64,000 nucleotides of DNA, from positions 1,054,001 through 1,118,000 of the forward strand of contig OZ253469.1 of assembly GCA_965261535.1 (NCBI GenBank), in the 5' to 3' direction. This document shows, piece by piece, positions 24,735-32,916 of the stretch. The notes under the pieces were generated by a model. That model was given only the letters and a program-made list of their open reading frames with translations. It searched no databases and was not told the DNA's origin. The DNA is from VXNE01 sp965261535 (GTDB lineage: Bacteria > Pseudomonadota > Gammaproteobacteria > Pseudomonadales > Azotimanducaceae). A program made the translations under genes and the position numbers. The number at the start of each line of letters is the position of its first letter. Positions within the stretch are counted from its first letter, which is position 1.

Positions 24735-25211
24735 TTACGGTTGCGCCATCGCCGACTGGATGTAGTTCTGGATTCCGGTCTTGCCGATGAGTTCGAGTTG
24801 CGTTTCCAGCCAGTCCACATGCTCCTCTTCCGACACGAGGATGGCTTCGAAGAGCTCGCGGCTGACGTAGTCGGATACGGATTCTGAAAAGGCGATAGCT
24901 TCGCGCAGCGTGGGTATGGCCTCGGTCTCCAACTCGAGATCGCACTTCAGAATTTCCTGGACATCGGTACCGACGAGTAGCTTCCCCAGGTCCTGAAGGT
25001 TAGGCAGTCCTTCGAGGAAGAGAATTCTCTCCATGAGCTGGTCGGCATGATGCATCTCGTCGATGGATGCTTTCTTTTCCATCTCGCCGAGCTGTCCCAT
25101 GCCCCAGTCGATAAGCATCTTCGCGTGCAGGAAGTACTGGTTGATCGCCGTCAACTCGTTCTTCAGCACGTCGTTCAGGTGTCCGATGATGTTCGAATGC
25201 TGCGGCTTCAT
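24735..25211 (-). CDS. bfr: Bacterioferritin
   Basis: A 158-residue heme-containing ferritin that stores iron as a 24-mer. The ferroxidase ligands are present: Glu in KNELTAINQYF, Glu and His in SIDEMHHADQ, and Glu/His in VSEEEHVDWLE. The heme-ligand Met is in SIDEM. The block LFLEGLPNLQDLGKL is diagnostic of Bfr. I start at the ATG at 25211; the frame extends 18 codons further upstream without family similarity. It is divergent from bfd across a Fur-like box. Confidence 0.96.
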   Translation of the reverse strand: MKPQHSNIIGHLNDVLKNELTAINQYFLHAKMLIDWGMGQLGEMEKKASIDEMHHADQLMERILFLEGLPNLQDLGKLLVGTDVQEILKCDLELETEAIPTLREAIAFSESVSDYVSRELFEAILVSEEEHVDWLETQLELIGKTGIQNYIQSAMAQP

Positions 25212-25365
25212 GGCTTGCCTATTGTCGTCCAGACCCAGCACACTATCGCTTCGTTTATTGCCCATGTCAAAGTTAACTTTTTGAAATATAAATCAAAATT
25301 GTTCGCAGACGCGATCATTGAGACACCCGCCGCCGGGACGTCTCAGCCCTTGGAGAAAACGATTT

Positions 25366-25384
25366 GCTATTACTAATCATTCTC
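25366..25384. promoter_or_regulatory. Probable Fur box between bfr and bfd
   Basis: GCTATTACTAATCATTCTC matches about 14 of 19 positions of the Fur consensus GATAATGATAATCATTATC. It is 19 bases upstream of the bfd start, in an AT-rich stretch. bfd is known to be Fur-repressed in E. coli and other bacteria, so iron control of bfd is likely. Confidence 0.65.
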
Positions 25385-25402
25385 ATTTAGAATTCGCGCA
25401 CG

Positions 25403-25594
25403 ATGTACGTATGCCTATGTCAAGCCGTCGACGACGCCGAGATCGAGGACGCTGTCAGAGATGGCCACGCAAGTCTCGAGGCGCTTGCCGACAAGCTCGG
25501 CGTCGGCACTGGTTGCGGTTGCTGCCGGGAATATGCCGAGGCGCTCATAGAGAAACTCTCCCCGGTCGGCAAGGCATTTCACGAAGCGGCTTGA
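25403..25594 (+). CDS. bfd: Bacterioferritin-associated ferredoxin
   Basis: A 63-residue [2Fe-2S] protein that binds Bfr and reduces it to release iron. The opening MYVCLCQAVDDAEI gives Cys4 and Cys6, and GTGCGCC gives Cys38 and Cys41, the four cluster ligands at the same numbers as E. coli Bfd; Cys40 is extra. It is divergent from bfr with a Fur-like box upstream. The next 230 bases to 25824 hold no gene. Confidence 0.95.
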   Translation: MYVCLCQAVDDAEIEDAVRDGHASLEALADKLGVGTGCGCCREYAEALIEKLSPVGKAFHEAA

Positions 25595-25824
25595 GGCCGT
25601 CACAACCCTCGGCGGGGCACTTCAAGCCACCCGCCGCTGACACAAACTCGCATCCAACTCCATCCCCATTGACAAACAGATGACGGCGGGCGCGGCCTGC
25701 GGTAGCCTCATCGTTTGCGGCCGTCTTGCGCGATCATCTTGAGGCGCGGCCTCATGAAGCAGGAACGTCTCCACACTAAACTATTTAAGCCATTGTTTCC
25801 AAACTATTTATGATGAGGGCATAG

Positions 25825-28371
25825 ATGGACTCCAACCGAACAGAAGTCCTGGTCGGGAACGCCTCCAGTCGCGGCGCATCCACTGAAATCAGTGTCGCGG
25901 TCCCCGCCTACGATCGCGAGAGACTGGAGGATGTCGGCTTCATGACCGCCATGACGTTGACACTGCTCGGCAACTACGCGCAGACCGGCCACTTCGGCGG
26001 TCCGCTCGCCTATACGCCCTACAATGTCGCCCTGCACCTGGCCGGTCCCGAAAACGGCGGCCTGCGCTACGACTACCGGCGACCCAAGCACCCGTTCGGC
26101 GACAAGCTGCTGGTCGCGGGCGGCCATAACATCCCGACCCTCTACGCCCTTTGGATGATCATGGGCGAGGCCATGGCAGGCCGCCACGCGGCCACCGGCG
26201 ACGAACGCTTCCGCGTCGATCCCGAGATCGCCATTCTGCCCATCGACTGCCTCGGTTTTCGTCGAGGCGCGGGCGCCCTCACGACACTGCTCGCCGACAA
26301 CGGCCTCACCGACGACCCCCTGTTCGCCCAAGCCAGGCTGCGCGGCATCCGCTCCCTGGCCGGCCACGCGGAGACCACTGATCTCATCAACGATGTCAAC
26401 GGCGGCCCATCGGGGATCGGGATAGCCACCGCGGCCGGCAAGGCCGCATTCTGGGACTTCATGGGCGCCGGAGCATCGCCAAAGATCGTGGCGCTGGAGG
26501 GTGAAATGGCCATGACCTCCGGCCATTCCCAGGAATTCAAGACGCAGGCCGTCGCCCAGCAGGTGGGCAAGCGTCTGCGCATCCTGCTGTCATTCAACAA
26601 CGCGGGCATAGACGACTCGTTGATCGGCGGCGTGGTATCCGAGTCCATCGACGGCTATCGCATCGCGGACCAGTGGGCGGCGTACGGCTGGAACGTCCTC
26701 ACGCTCGCGAACGGCAACGATTACGACCAGGTGCTGGCGGCACTCAAGACCATGGACGCGTGGGACCCGGATGATCGGCGACCGATGATCGTGGTGGGCA
26801 GGACCACCAAGGGTTGGTGGCCCGCCGCGCGCGACGGCGAGATTCCCGGTTTCGGCGCCCAGGTGGTCGGCTATCACAGCCACCCTTACGAGATGAAGAT
26901 GAACGTGCCCTACTTCGTCGCCCTGGCCGAGACCTTCGAGCAGCGTTTCGGCGTCGTCTTCGAAGGTATCCGCGACGGCGCGGTCGCAGGCGAGGCCGAG
27001 CGGCTGCGCCAGTTCAAGACCAACATCGACATCGCCATGTCCGTGCTGGAGAAGGACGACCTCGGAGCCTGGCTCACTGATCGGATGGTCGAAATCGGCG
27101 ACAGCGTGTCCGACGAGGTCAAGCTGCGCTTCGACGTTCGCAAGGATCCGTTTCAGGATGATCGCCTGCGCGTCGATGCGCTCCCCGTGGAACCGTGCAC
27201 GGTCGTGGGGAACCTGAACGGCAAGACGCAGGAAATCGGCGTCGAACTGTTCAAGCAATCCGGCGAGGTTGCTGGCACAAGGCGGGCGATCTCGGAAGTG
27301 GTCAAGTGGATGAACCACGTCAGCGACAATCGTTTCATCACCGTATCCGCCGATCTCTCGAACTCCATCAACGTCGAGAAGGGGTCGCTGACCGGACATT
27401 ACGACCCCCGCACCAACCAGGCGGGCACGCGGTTCAAGGCGGCGATCCAGGAGGCCGGCAACGCGTCTACCGCAGTGGGCCTGGTCGGCCAGAGCGCGTC
27501 GCTCGATCCGAACGTGCATAGCGGCGTATGGGCGATGAGCGGCAGCTACGGCGCGTTCACGCCTTTCATGTACCTGCCGGCTCGAGTATGGAGCCAACAG
27601 AACCAGGACAGTCCGTTCCGCGTTGGCGTACTCAATATTCTCGCCGGTCACTCGGGGCCGGAAACGGCCGCCGACGCGCGCACCCACTTCGGCATCTTCT
27701 CGCCCCAGGTCTGGAAACTGTTTCCACGCGGCCAGGTCATTGTGCTCAATTTCTGGGACTACAACGATGTCGCGCCCGGATACTTCGCCGCCGTCGAAAT
27801 CGCCGCCCGGGAACCGCTGGTGGGTGTGATCGTTCTCGAAGTAGCGCGGCCGGACTTCCCGGTAGCGGACCGCTCGACGTTTGCCGACACCGATCTGAGA
27901 GCGGCCGCCAAGGGCTTCTATGTACTGCGCGATTTCGAACCCGACCAGCCGAGGCACGGCTACATCGTTGCTCAAGGGTCCAGTTCCACCGTCAACCTGA
28001 TGCGGGCGCTGCCCGAACTGGAAGCCCAGGGCATCAATCTCAAGGTGGTCGCGGCCATCAGCGAGGAGTTGTTCGAACGTCAACCAAGGGCGTATCAAAA
28101 CGCGGTGCTGCCGCCGGAGGCCAGGCACGATCTGATGATTGTCACCACCGGCACCCAGCGCATGTGGCCCCTGCGCGATGTCGGGTCGCTGACCGCCGAG
28201 TACTCGATGGTTTCCGACTGGCACGACCGCTGGCTGACCGGCGGCCTGGAGCCCGATGTCATCGCCGAAGCGCACCTGGACCAGGATTCGATCCTGGCGG
28301 GCGTAGAGCGTTTCGCCCGGGACCGCGATGCGCGCCTCTCCCGGCAAAGAGAAGCCTTGGCTACCTTGTAG
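25825..28371 (+). CDS. Transketolase-superfamily thiamine diphosphate enzyme
   Basis: An 848-residue protein, longer than ordinary transketolase (about 660). The N-terminal part has NYAQTGHFGGPLAYTPYNVAL, PFGDKLLVAGGHN and a metal/ThDP-like loop, VALEGEMAMTSGHSQEF...LLSFNNAGID, where transketolase has a GDG motif. The C-terminal half carries the Pyr-binding domain (EAGNASTAVGLVGQSASL, GSYGAFTPFMYLPARVW) and a transketolase-C-like domain. GAGGG precedes the ATG. The next gene encodes an LDH2-type dehydrogenase 38 bases downstream, so they form an operon. The reaction is not identified. Confidence 0.75.
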   Translation: MDSNRTEVLVGNASSRGASTEISVAVPAYDRERLEDVGFMTAMTLTLLGNYAQTGHFGGPLAYTPYNVALHLAGPENGGLRYDYRRPKHPFGDKLLVAGGHNIPTLYALWMIMGEAMAGRHAATGDERFRVDPEIAILPIDCLGFRRGAGALTTLLADNGLTDDPLFAQARLRGIRSLAGHAETTDLINDVNGGPSGIGIATAAGKAAFWDFMGAGASPKIVALEGEMAMTSGHSQEFKTQAVAQQVGKRLRILLSFNNAGIDDSLIGGVVSESIDGYRIADQWAAYGWNVLTLANGNDYDQVLAALKTMDAWDPDDRRPMIVVGRTTKGWWPAARDGEIPGFGAQVVGYHSHPYEMKMNVPYFVALAETFEQRFGVVFEGIRDGAVAGEAERLRQFKTNIDIAMSVLEKDDLGAWLTDRMVEIGDSVSDEVKLRFDVRKDPFQDDRLRVDALPVEPCTVVGNLNGKTQEIGVELFKQSGEVAGTRRAISEVVKWMNHVSDNRFITVSADLSNSINVEKGSLTGHYDPRTNQAGTRFKAAIQEAGNASTAVGLVGQSASLDPNVHSGVWAMSGSYGAFTPFMYLPARVWSQQNQDSPFRVGVLNILAGHSGPETAADARTHFGIFSPQVWKLFPRGQVIVLNFWDYNDVAPGYFAAVEIAAREPLVGVIVLEVARPDFPVADRSTFADTDLRAAAKGFYVLRDFEPDQPRHGYIVAQGSSSTVNLMRALPELEAQGINLKVVAAISEELFERQPRAYQNAVLPPEARHDLMIVTTGTQRMWPLRDVGSLTAEYSMVSDWHDRWLTGGLEPDVIAEAHLDQDSILAGVERFARDRDARLSRQREALATL

Positions 28372-28409
28372 GCGCGTTGCGCAAGCCGCTTCGAGGGGAG
28401 AGCAAAAGA

Positions 28410-29498
28410 ATGATGGAGCACTTCCTGGTGCCGGAAGTCGATGCGGTGCGAGTGACCGAAGACGCCGCACGGGCCGGCACCCAAGCCATATTCGAAAGGA
28501 TGGGCCTCGCCGAGAACGACGCGGCGCTGTGCGCCGACGTGCTCATCACCAGCGACCTGCGCGGCTGCGAGAGCCACGGTATCTCCAACATGTTGCGGCG
28601 GTACATCAACTCGTATCGAGCAGGACGTTTCAATCCCGCCCCAAGGGTCCGCGCGGAGCGCGAGTCCGCCGTCAGCGCCACGCTGGACGGCGACCGCGGC
28701 ATCGGCCTGCAAGTCGGCCCGCGCGCGATGGAAATGGCCATGGAGAAGGCCGAAGCGTGCGGCATCGGCGCCGTCGGCGTGCACAACTGCGGACATGTCG
28801 GAATGCTCGCCTACTACCCGCTCATGGCCATCGAACGCGACATGATCGGCGTCTGCATGGTCTCCGCCGCCGGCGACCATATGTTGCCGACGTTCGGTAC
28901 CGAACCGGTTTTCGGCACGCATCCCATCGCCTGGGCGGCTCCGGCCGGCGAGTTGCCGCCGTTCGTGTTCGACGTGGCCACCACGCAAGTCGCGGCCAAC
29001 AAGCTCATTCTCGCCAAGCGCGTCGGCTCGAAACTGGAGCCGGGGTGGATAGCCGACCTGGACGGCAGACCCATCATGGAGCCAATCGATGCGCCAGACG
29101 ACGCCGGCAACCGCATGCTGCCGTTCGGAGGCACCCGGGAGAACGGCAGCCACAAGGGCTATGGCTTCGCCGCCATCGCCGACATCATGTCGGGAATCCT
29201 GTCCGGCAACGGTCCGGGTTTTCTGGCCGGCCGACGGAGCACTTCCCAGTTCGTCATGGCGTTCAAGATCGACGCCTTCACCGACCTGACGCAGTTCAAG
29301 CTCGATATGGACGCGCTGCTTACGAAACTCAGCACGATGAAGCCCGCTCCCGGGCACGAGCGGGTCTACTACGCCGGGCTGATAGAGCATGAGGAGACGC
29401 TGCGGCGAAGAGCCGATGGCATCCCCTATCACCGCGAAGTCGTGGAGTGGTTCAACCGCACCAGCGAAGAGCTTGAGCTCAATCTTCGCTGGCCCTAG
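28410..29498 (+). CDS. Malate/L-lactate/ureidoglycolate dehydrogenase family (LDH2) oxidoreductase
   Basis: A 362-residue NAD(P)-dependent 2-hydroxyacid dehydrogenase of the non-Rossmann LDH2 class. Family blocks are DLRGCESHGISNMLRRYI near the start (the catalytic His is in SHG), VGVHNCGHVGMLAYYPLMA and the nucleotide-site sequences FDVATTQVAANK and HKGYGFA. The substrate is uncertain among malate, sulfolactate, ureidoglycolate and relatives. GAGGGGAG lies upstream of the ATG. It is second in an operon with the transketolase-like gene and may act on its product. Confidence 0.88.
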   Translation: MMEHFLVPEVDAVRVTEDAARAGTQAIFERMGLAENDAALCADVLITSDLRGCESHGISNMLRRYINSYRAGRFNPAPRVRAERESAVSATLDGDRGIGLQVGPRAMEMAMEKAEACGIGAVGVHNCGHVGMLAYYPLMAIERDMIGVCMVSAAGDHMLPTFGTEPVFGTHPIAWAAPAGELPPFVFDVATTQVAANKLILAKRVGSKLEPGWIADLDGRPIMEPIDAPDDAGNRMLPFGGTRENGSHKGYGFAAIADIMSGILSGNGPGFLAGRRSTSQFVMAFKIDAFTDLTQFKLDMDALLTKLSTMKPAPGHERVYYAGLIEHEETLRRRADGIPYHREVVEWFNRTSEELELNLRWP

Positions 29499-29538
29499 CG
29501 TCTATACTTTCCATCCTTATGTCGAGAGAGCGACGAGC

Positions 29539-30156
29539 ATGACGACGGGGGCAGTTGGCAAACCTGTCTCGCAAGCGCAAGTGAATGGTCTCATTGCGGA
29601 TGTGCTTCCCCAAGGTTGCTGGGGCTCGGAGGAGTATCTCTGGCTGACGGACCACACTCGTCGGCTGGTGGAATTGACCGATGGATACTTGGAGATACTG
29701 CCAGTGCCATCTCGCGGACACCAAAGAATTCTGGCGTTCCTCTATACGGCGTTCCAAACCTACCTCCAACCCATCGGCGGCGAAGCACTGTTTGCCCCTC
29801 TCCGACTGCGCGTCCGCGATGGCAAGTTTCGCGAACCCGACCTAGTATTAGTTCGCGATAGTCATGACGCGCGCAGCACAGACCGCTTCTGGACCGGGGC
29901 CGACCTTGTCGTCGAGGTTGTCAGCCCGGACAACCCGGAACGCGATTTCCTTCAGAAGCGCGACGACTACGCGGAAGCGGGCATCCCCGAATATTGGATC
30001 GTCGACGCCCGGTCGGAGTCGATAACGGTGCTGCATCTCCAAGGGGCTGCATATGTCGAGCACGGTCTGTTCCAAAGGCACGAACATGCGACATCGACGA
30101 TTCTCGATGCATTCGGCGTCGACGTTGGGCAAGTGTTCGATAGAAACGCGGATTAA
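29539..30156 (+). CDS. Uma2-family (DUF820) PD-(D/E)XK nuclease-fold protein
   Basis: About 205 residues. The restriction-like core is visible: LRVRDGKFREPDLVLVRD (Asp), GADLVVEVVSPDNPERD (Glu) and KRDDYAEAGIPEYWIVDA (Lys, Tyr). Uma2 genes are abundant in cyanobacteria and some symbionts, and their role is unresolved; proposals include a nuclease or a transposon-derived factor. It begins 40 bases after the LDH2 gene. Its last 236 bases overlap the opposite-strand frame of an enoyl-CoA hydratase gene. Confidence 0.85.
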   Translation: MTTGAVGKPVSQAQVNGLIADVLPQGCWGSEEYLWLTDHTRRLVELTDGYLEILPVPSRGHQRILAFLYTAFQTYLQPIGGEALFAPLRLRVRDGKFREPDLVLVRDSHDARSTDRFWTGADLVVEVVSPDNPERDFLQKRDDYAEAGIPEYWIVDARSESITVLHLQGAAYVEHGLFQRHEHATSTILDAFGVDVGQVFDRNAD

Positions 30157-30928
30157 CGACCTTCGAACTTCGCTCGCGCTTCTCCACGAAGGCACGCATC
30201 GCCTCGCGTGAGTCGTGGGTGGCGCCCGTTCGCATGTGGCGCTCCGTCTCGAGCTCAATGTATTCGCGCAGCGGCATGTTCTCTGCGTTGATGAAATTCC
30301 GCTTCATTTCGCCGATCGCAAGCGGTGCCGACATCGACAGGCGTTTGGCGATCTGCCGCACATCTTCGCGAAACGTCTCATCCGGAAAGGTCTTCAGCAC
30401 CAGGCCAATGCGTTCCGCCTCGTCGGCGCTGAATCTCTGCGACATGAAGAACAGTTCCCGCGCCTTCGTCGCCCCGATGATCCGAGGCAACAGCCACGGC
30501 CCACCCATGTCGCCGGATATGCCGACGCCGAGAAACGCCGAGTTGAACATCGCGCGCTCGCTCGCGTAGCGCAGGTCACAGGCGCAGGCCCAGCCCAGAC
30601 CCGCGCCGGCGCAAGCGCCATTGATTGCCGCGATAGTCACCTTCGGCATCTCGTGCAGCAGCGTCGTGATATGGAAGTATTCCTTCTTGTTCGGCTCCTG
30701 CGGTTCGCCGCTGGCCGACGCCTTGAGATCGACGCCAGGGCAGAACCCGCGAACCGCGCCGGTAAATATGACCACGCGGACGCGCTCATCGACCGCCACC
30801 TCGCGCAAACAGGTATGCAGTTCGCGGTTCAGAGTCCCGGTGATGCCATTGAGGCTGTCGGGCCGGTTGAGTGTAACGGTGGCGAGGTTGCCGTCGATTT
30901 CGCAGAGGATGGTTTCGTAGTCGGACAC
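29921..30928 (-). CDS. Enoyl-CoA hydratase/isomerase with C-terminal run-on
   Basis: The first about 260 residues are a crotonase: VTLNRPDSLNGITGTLNREL, the oxyanion-hole region FTGAVRGFCPGVDLKA, NGACAGAGLGWACACDLRYA and LGVGISGDMGGPWLLPRIIG. Crotonases normally stop soon after the motif AMRAFVEKRE, but this frame continues about 75 residues, antisense to the end of Uma2. The tail is basic and of low similarity to anything, which suggests the original stop was lost when the 3' flank changed. The start is the GTG at 30928 after TAGAGA. The hydratase core looks functional. Confidence 0.82.
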   Translation of the reverse strand: MSDYETILCEIDGNLATVTLNRPDSLNGITGTLNRELHTCLREVAVDERVRVVIFTGAVRGFCPGVDLKASASGEPQEPNKKEYFHITTLLHEMPKVTIAAINGACAGAGLGWACACDLRYASERAMFNSAFLGVGISGDMGGPWLLPRIIGATKARELFFMSQRFSADEAERIGLVLKTFPDETFREDVRQIAKRLSMSAPLAIGEMKRNFINAENMPLREYIELETERHMRTGATHDSREAMRAFVEKRERSSKVVNPRFYRTLAQRRRRMHRESSMSHVRAFGTDRARHMQPLGDAAPLSTPTGRRRSNIRGCPLPRSRRASEGNRVPGCPG

Positions 30929-30996
30929 GGTCTCTACCTGCAGCGAATGCGTGGCGGAAGCCTAAGCTGATTGCCCCCGGCCGGACAAGCGAAACG

Positions 30997-32079
30997 CTAG
31001 TGGACGCAACCCCGTGCGGAGGCCTCGAATATCGTTTCGACGACGCCGTTGCGCACACCGACATAGCGGTCCCAGCGATTCATCGTGACGTCCTGCTGGT
31101 GCGTGAGCAGGAAAAAGTGCGCGCCGATCTCGAGACGCAGAACGTCCTCACCCGACAGGACGACGCCGTGGTGGTCGATGCCCGTCACCGCGACGCCGGC
31201 GAATCCTTCCAGGGTCGGCAGGCCGTTGGGCGCGCCGATGGCATCGATGGGCACATCGCCGATGGCGGTGTGGGTGTCCGGGCGCGCGTACACGCGGCCC
31301 ATTACCCGGGCGGCAAGGTGAAACTCGCGCATATAGGCATAGGGAACCTCCATGACAACGTAGGTTCCGCCCTCAATTTCGGTGACCTCCGGATACGATG
31401 CCGCCACATCGTAAGTCCACGACTCTCCGGTCGAGACGACATCGACCGGAATGCCGACCGCCTCGATCGCCTGCTTTGCCTCCACCACCCGCTCGATGGA
31501 TCGACCCCCCTCGACGAACCGCTGATCCCGGCTCGGCGCGCGAACCGTCGGCACCTGGTGGCTCATGACGCCCCGAAATCGCAAATCCGGCGTTGTGGCC
31601 ACCATGCGCGCCAATGCCACCGCGTGCTCGATCGAGCGCACACCGCCGCGTCGCATGACGGTATCGATTTCGATCACGACGCCCAGGGTTGCGCCGACCG
31701 CGCGGGCACCGGCGGCGAGCCTCTCGATCTGCGTCTCGGCATCGACGGCAACCATCGTTTCAACCCGCCTGGCCAGCATCGCGAGGCGTCGAATCTTGTC
31801 CGCGTCGACCACCTGGTTGGCGATGAGCACATTATCCGCACCAGCGTCCGCGAACACCTCCGCCTCGGATACTTTCGCCGCGCACACGCCGCCGACCGTA
31901 CCCCCCGCCGCCATCTGCATTGCAAGTATCGCGGGCGACTTGTGGACCCAAACCTCGGCACGCGACGGACCGGCCACAGCGGCGAAGTTCGCATCCAGCC
32001 GGTCGAGGTCGACGATGAGCGCCGGCGTATCCAGATCCTCAACCGGGGTTCCTGCGGGTTTCTCGATGGGGCGTTGCAC
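30997..32079 (-). CDS. D-threonine aldolase / D-serine dehydratase-like PLP enzyme (alanine racemase N-terminal fold)
   Basis: A 360-residue fold-type III PLP protein. DLDTPALIVDLDRLDANFAAV opens the barrel; VWVHKSPAI carries the PLP lysine; then CAAKVSEAEVFADAGADNVLIANQVV, DTVMRRGGV and STGESWTYDVA follow. The C-terminal DSD1-like domain has the metal-site pattern FAGVAVTGIDHHGVV and VGAHFFLLTHQQD-like residues. It probably acts on D-threonine or D-3-hydroxy amino acids. The start is the GTG at 32079. Confidence 0.87.
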   Translation of the reverse strand: MQRPIEKPAGTPVEDLDTPALIVDLDRLDANFAAVAGPSRAEVWVHKSPAILAMQMAAGGTVGGVCAAKVSEAEVFADAGADNVLIANQVVDADKIRRLAMLARRVETMVAVDAETQIERLAAGARAVGATLGVVIEIDTVMRRGGVRSIEHAVALARMVATTPDLRFRGVMSHQVPTVRAPSRDQRFVEGGRSIERVVEAKQAIEAVGIPVDVVSTGESWTYDVAASYPEVTEIEGGTYVVMEVPYAYMREFHLAARVMGRVYARPDTHTAIGDVPIDAIGAPNGLPTLEGFAGVAVTGIDHHGVVLSGEDVLRLEIGAHFFLLTHQQDVTMNRWDRYVGVRNGVVETIFEASARGCVH

Positions 32080-32145
32080 AGTGGATCAAAATTGTCGCGG
32101 TAAACCGATCAACCTACCCGGTCGGTTGGCCGCCGCGGCAGTTCT

Positions 32146-32532
32146 TCACCAAAGCCGAGTGACGCCGTAGCGATCGAACACCGGATCGGCCGACACGACC
32201 GTCAGTTCCCCCAACAAAGCCTGCGCGATAAGCATCCGGTCAAACGGATCGCGGTGAGGGCCGGGCAAGCGCCCGGCGCGCTCGGCATCGGCGACGCTGA
32301 TTGCCAGTTCTTCGAAACCTTGGCCCGCGATGTGGCCGGCGATATCCAACGCCACAACCTCGCCTCCGGGGAGCTTGCCGATCCGGAACTTTGTGGCGAC
32401 TTCCCAGGCGGATGCTGCGCTGATCAGAATGTCGTTCTCCTCTTCCGCGATCACGCTACGTGCCATTCCGGACAGGCGCCCGCTATCCGCGATCCACCAG
32501 AGAAACGCATGAGTATCCAACAGGGCGCGCAC
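32146..32532 (-). CDS. VapC-type PIN-domain toxin
   Basis: A 128-residue PIN protein of the Sll0205-like branch. Acidic residues are in RALLDTHAFLWWI, ASAWEVATKF and HRDPFDRMLIAQA, with a terminal D in VSADPVFDRYGV. It is predicted to be an RNase neutralised by the Phd-like protein encoded just upstream. The start is the GTG at 32532, three bases after the antitoxin stop. It appears intact. Confidence 0.9.
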   Translation of the reverse strand: MRALLDTHAFLWWIADSGRLSGMARSVIAEEENDILISAASAWEVATKFRIGKLPGGEVVALDIAGHIAGQGFEELAISVADAERAGRLPGPHRDPFDRMLIAQALLGELTVVSADPVFDRYGVTRLW

Positions 32533-32535
32533 CAG

Positions 32536-32769
32536 CTAGCGACCTTCCCATACGGTCAGTTCCTCCTCCGGTAGCGGGTCGAAAAAGCTCTCGGGGATGA
32601 CGACTTTCCCCTTCAGGACATCCGCTTGCCGCTTGTTCCGGGGTTTGCAGCCAACGAGACGCGCAACGGGCTCGCCCCGGCGGGCAATCACGATATCCTC
32701 ACCGGCCTCGACCCGCGCCAAGAGTCGTGAAAGCTGTGTCTTGGCTTCATGCACATTGACGACGAGCAT
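32536..32769 (-). CDS. Phd/YefM-type antitoxin
   Basis: A 77-residue antitoxin. VNVHEAKTQLSRLLARVEAGEDIVIARRGEPVARLV is the standard Phd N-terminal fold that dimerises on operator DNA, and the C-terminal VVIPESFFDPLPEEEL arm should bind the PIN toxin. The ATG is at 32769. It is first of the pair and presumably represses its own promoter in the AT-rich gap at 32790-32820. Confidence 0.9.
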   Translation of the reverse strand: MLVVNVHEAKTQLSRLLARVEAGEDIVIARRGEPVARLVGCKPRNKRQADVLKGKVVIPESFFDPLPEEELTVWEGR

Positions 32770-32916
32770 GACCCTGCACTCCTGTTTGATATCAACCTAG
32801 CTAATACGATAGCTAGATTGCAGGCAAGGTCAAGGAGCGACTGCCACCAGCCGACAAGGACGGGAACCGATCCTTCTGTGCCAAAATCACTTCGTCGCAA
32901 CAGCCTGGGAGATTCC

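Noticed and set aside
26590..28470. A 626-codon minus-strand frame opposite the transketolase-like gene
   Set aside because: It is an antisense shadow of a well-supported ThDP enzyme; it has no motif and no ribosome-binding site.
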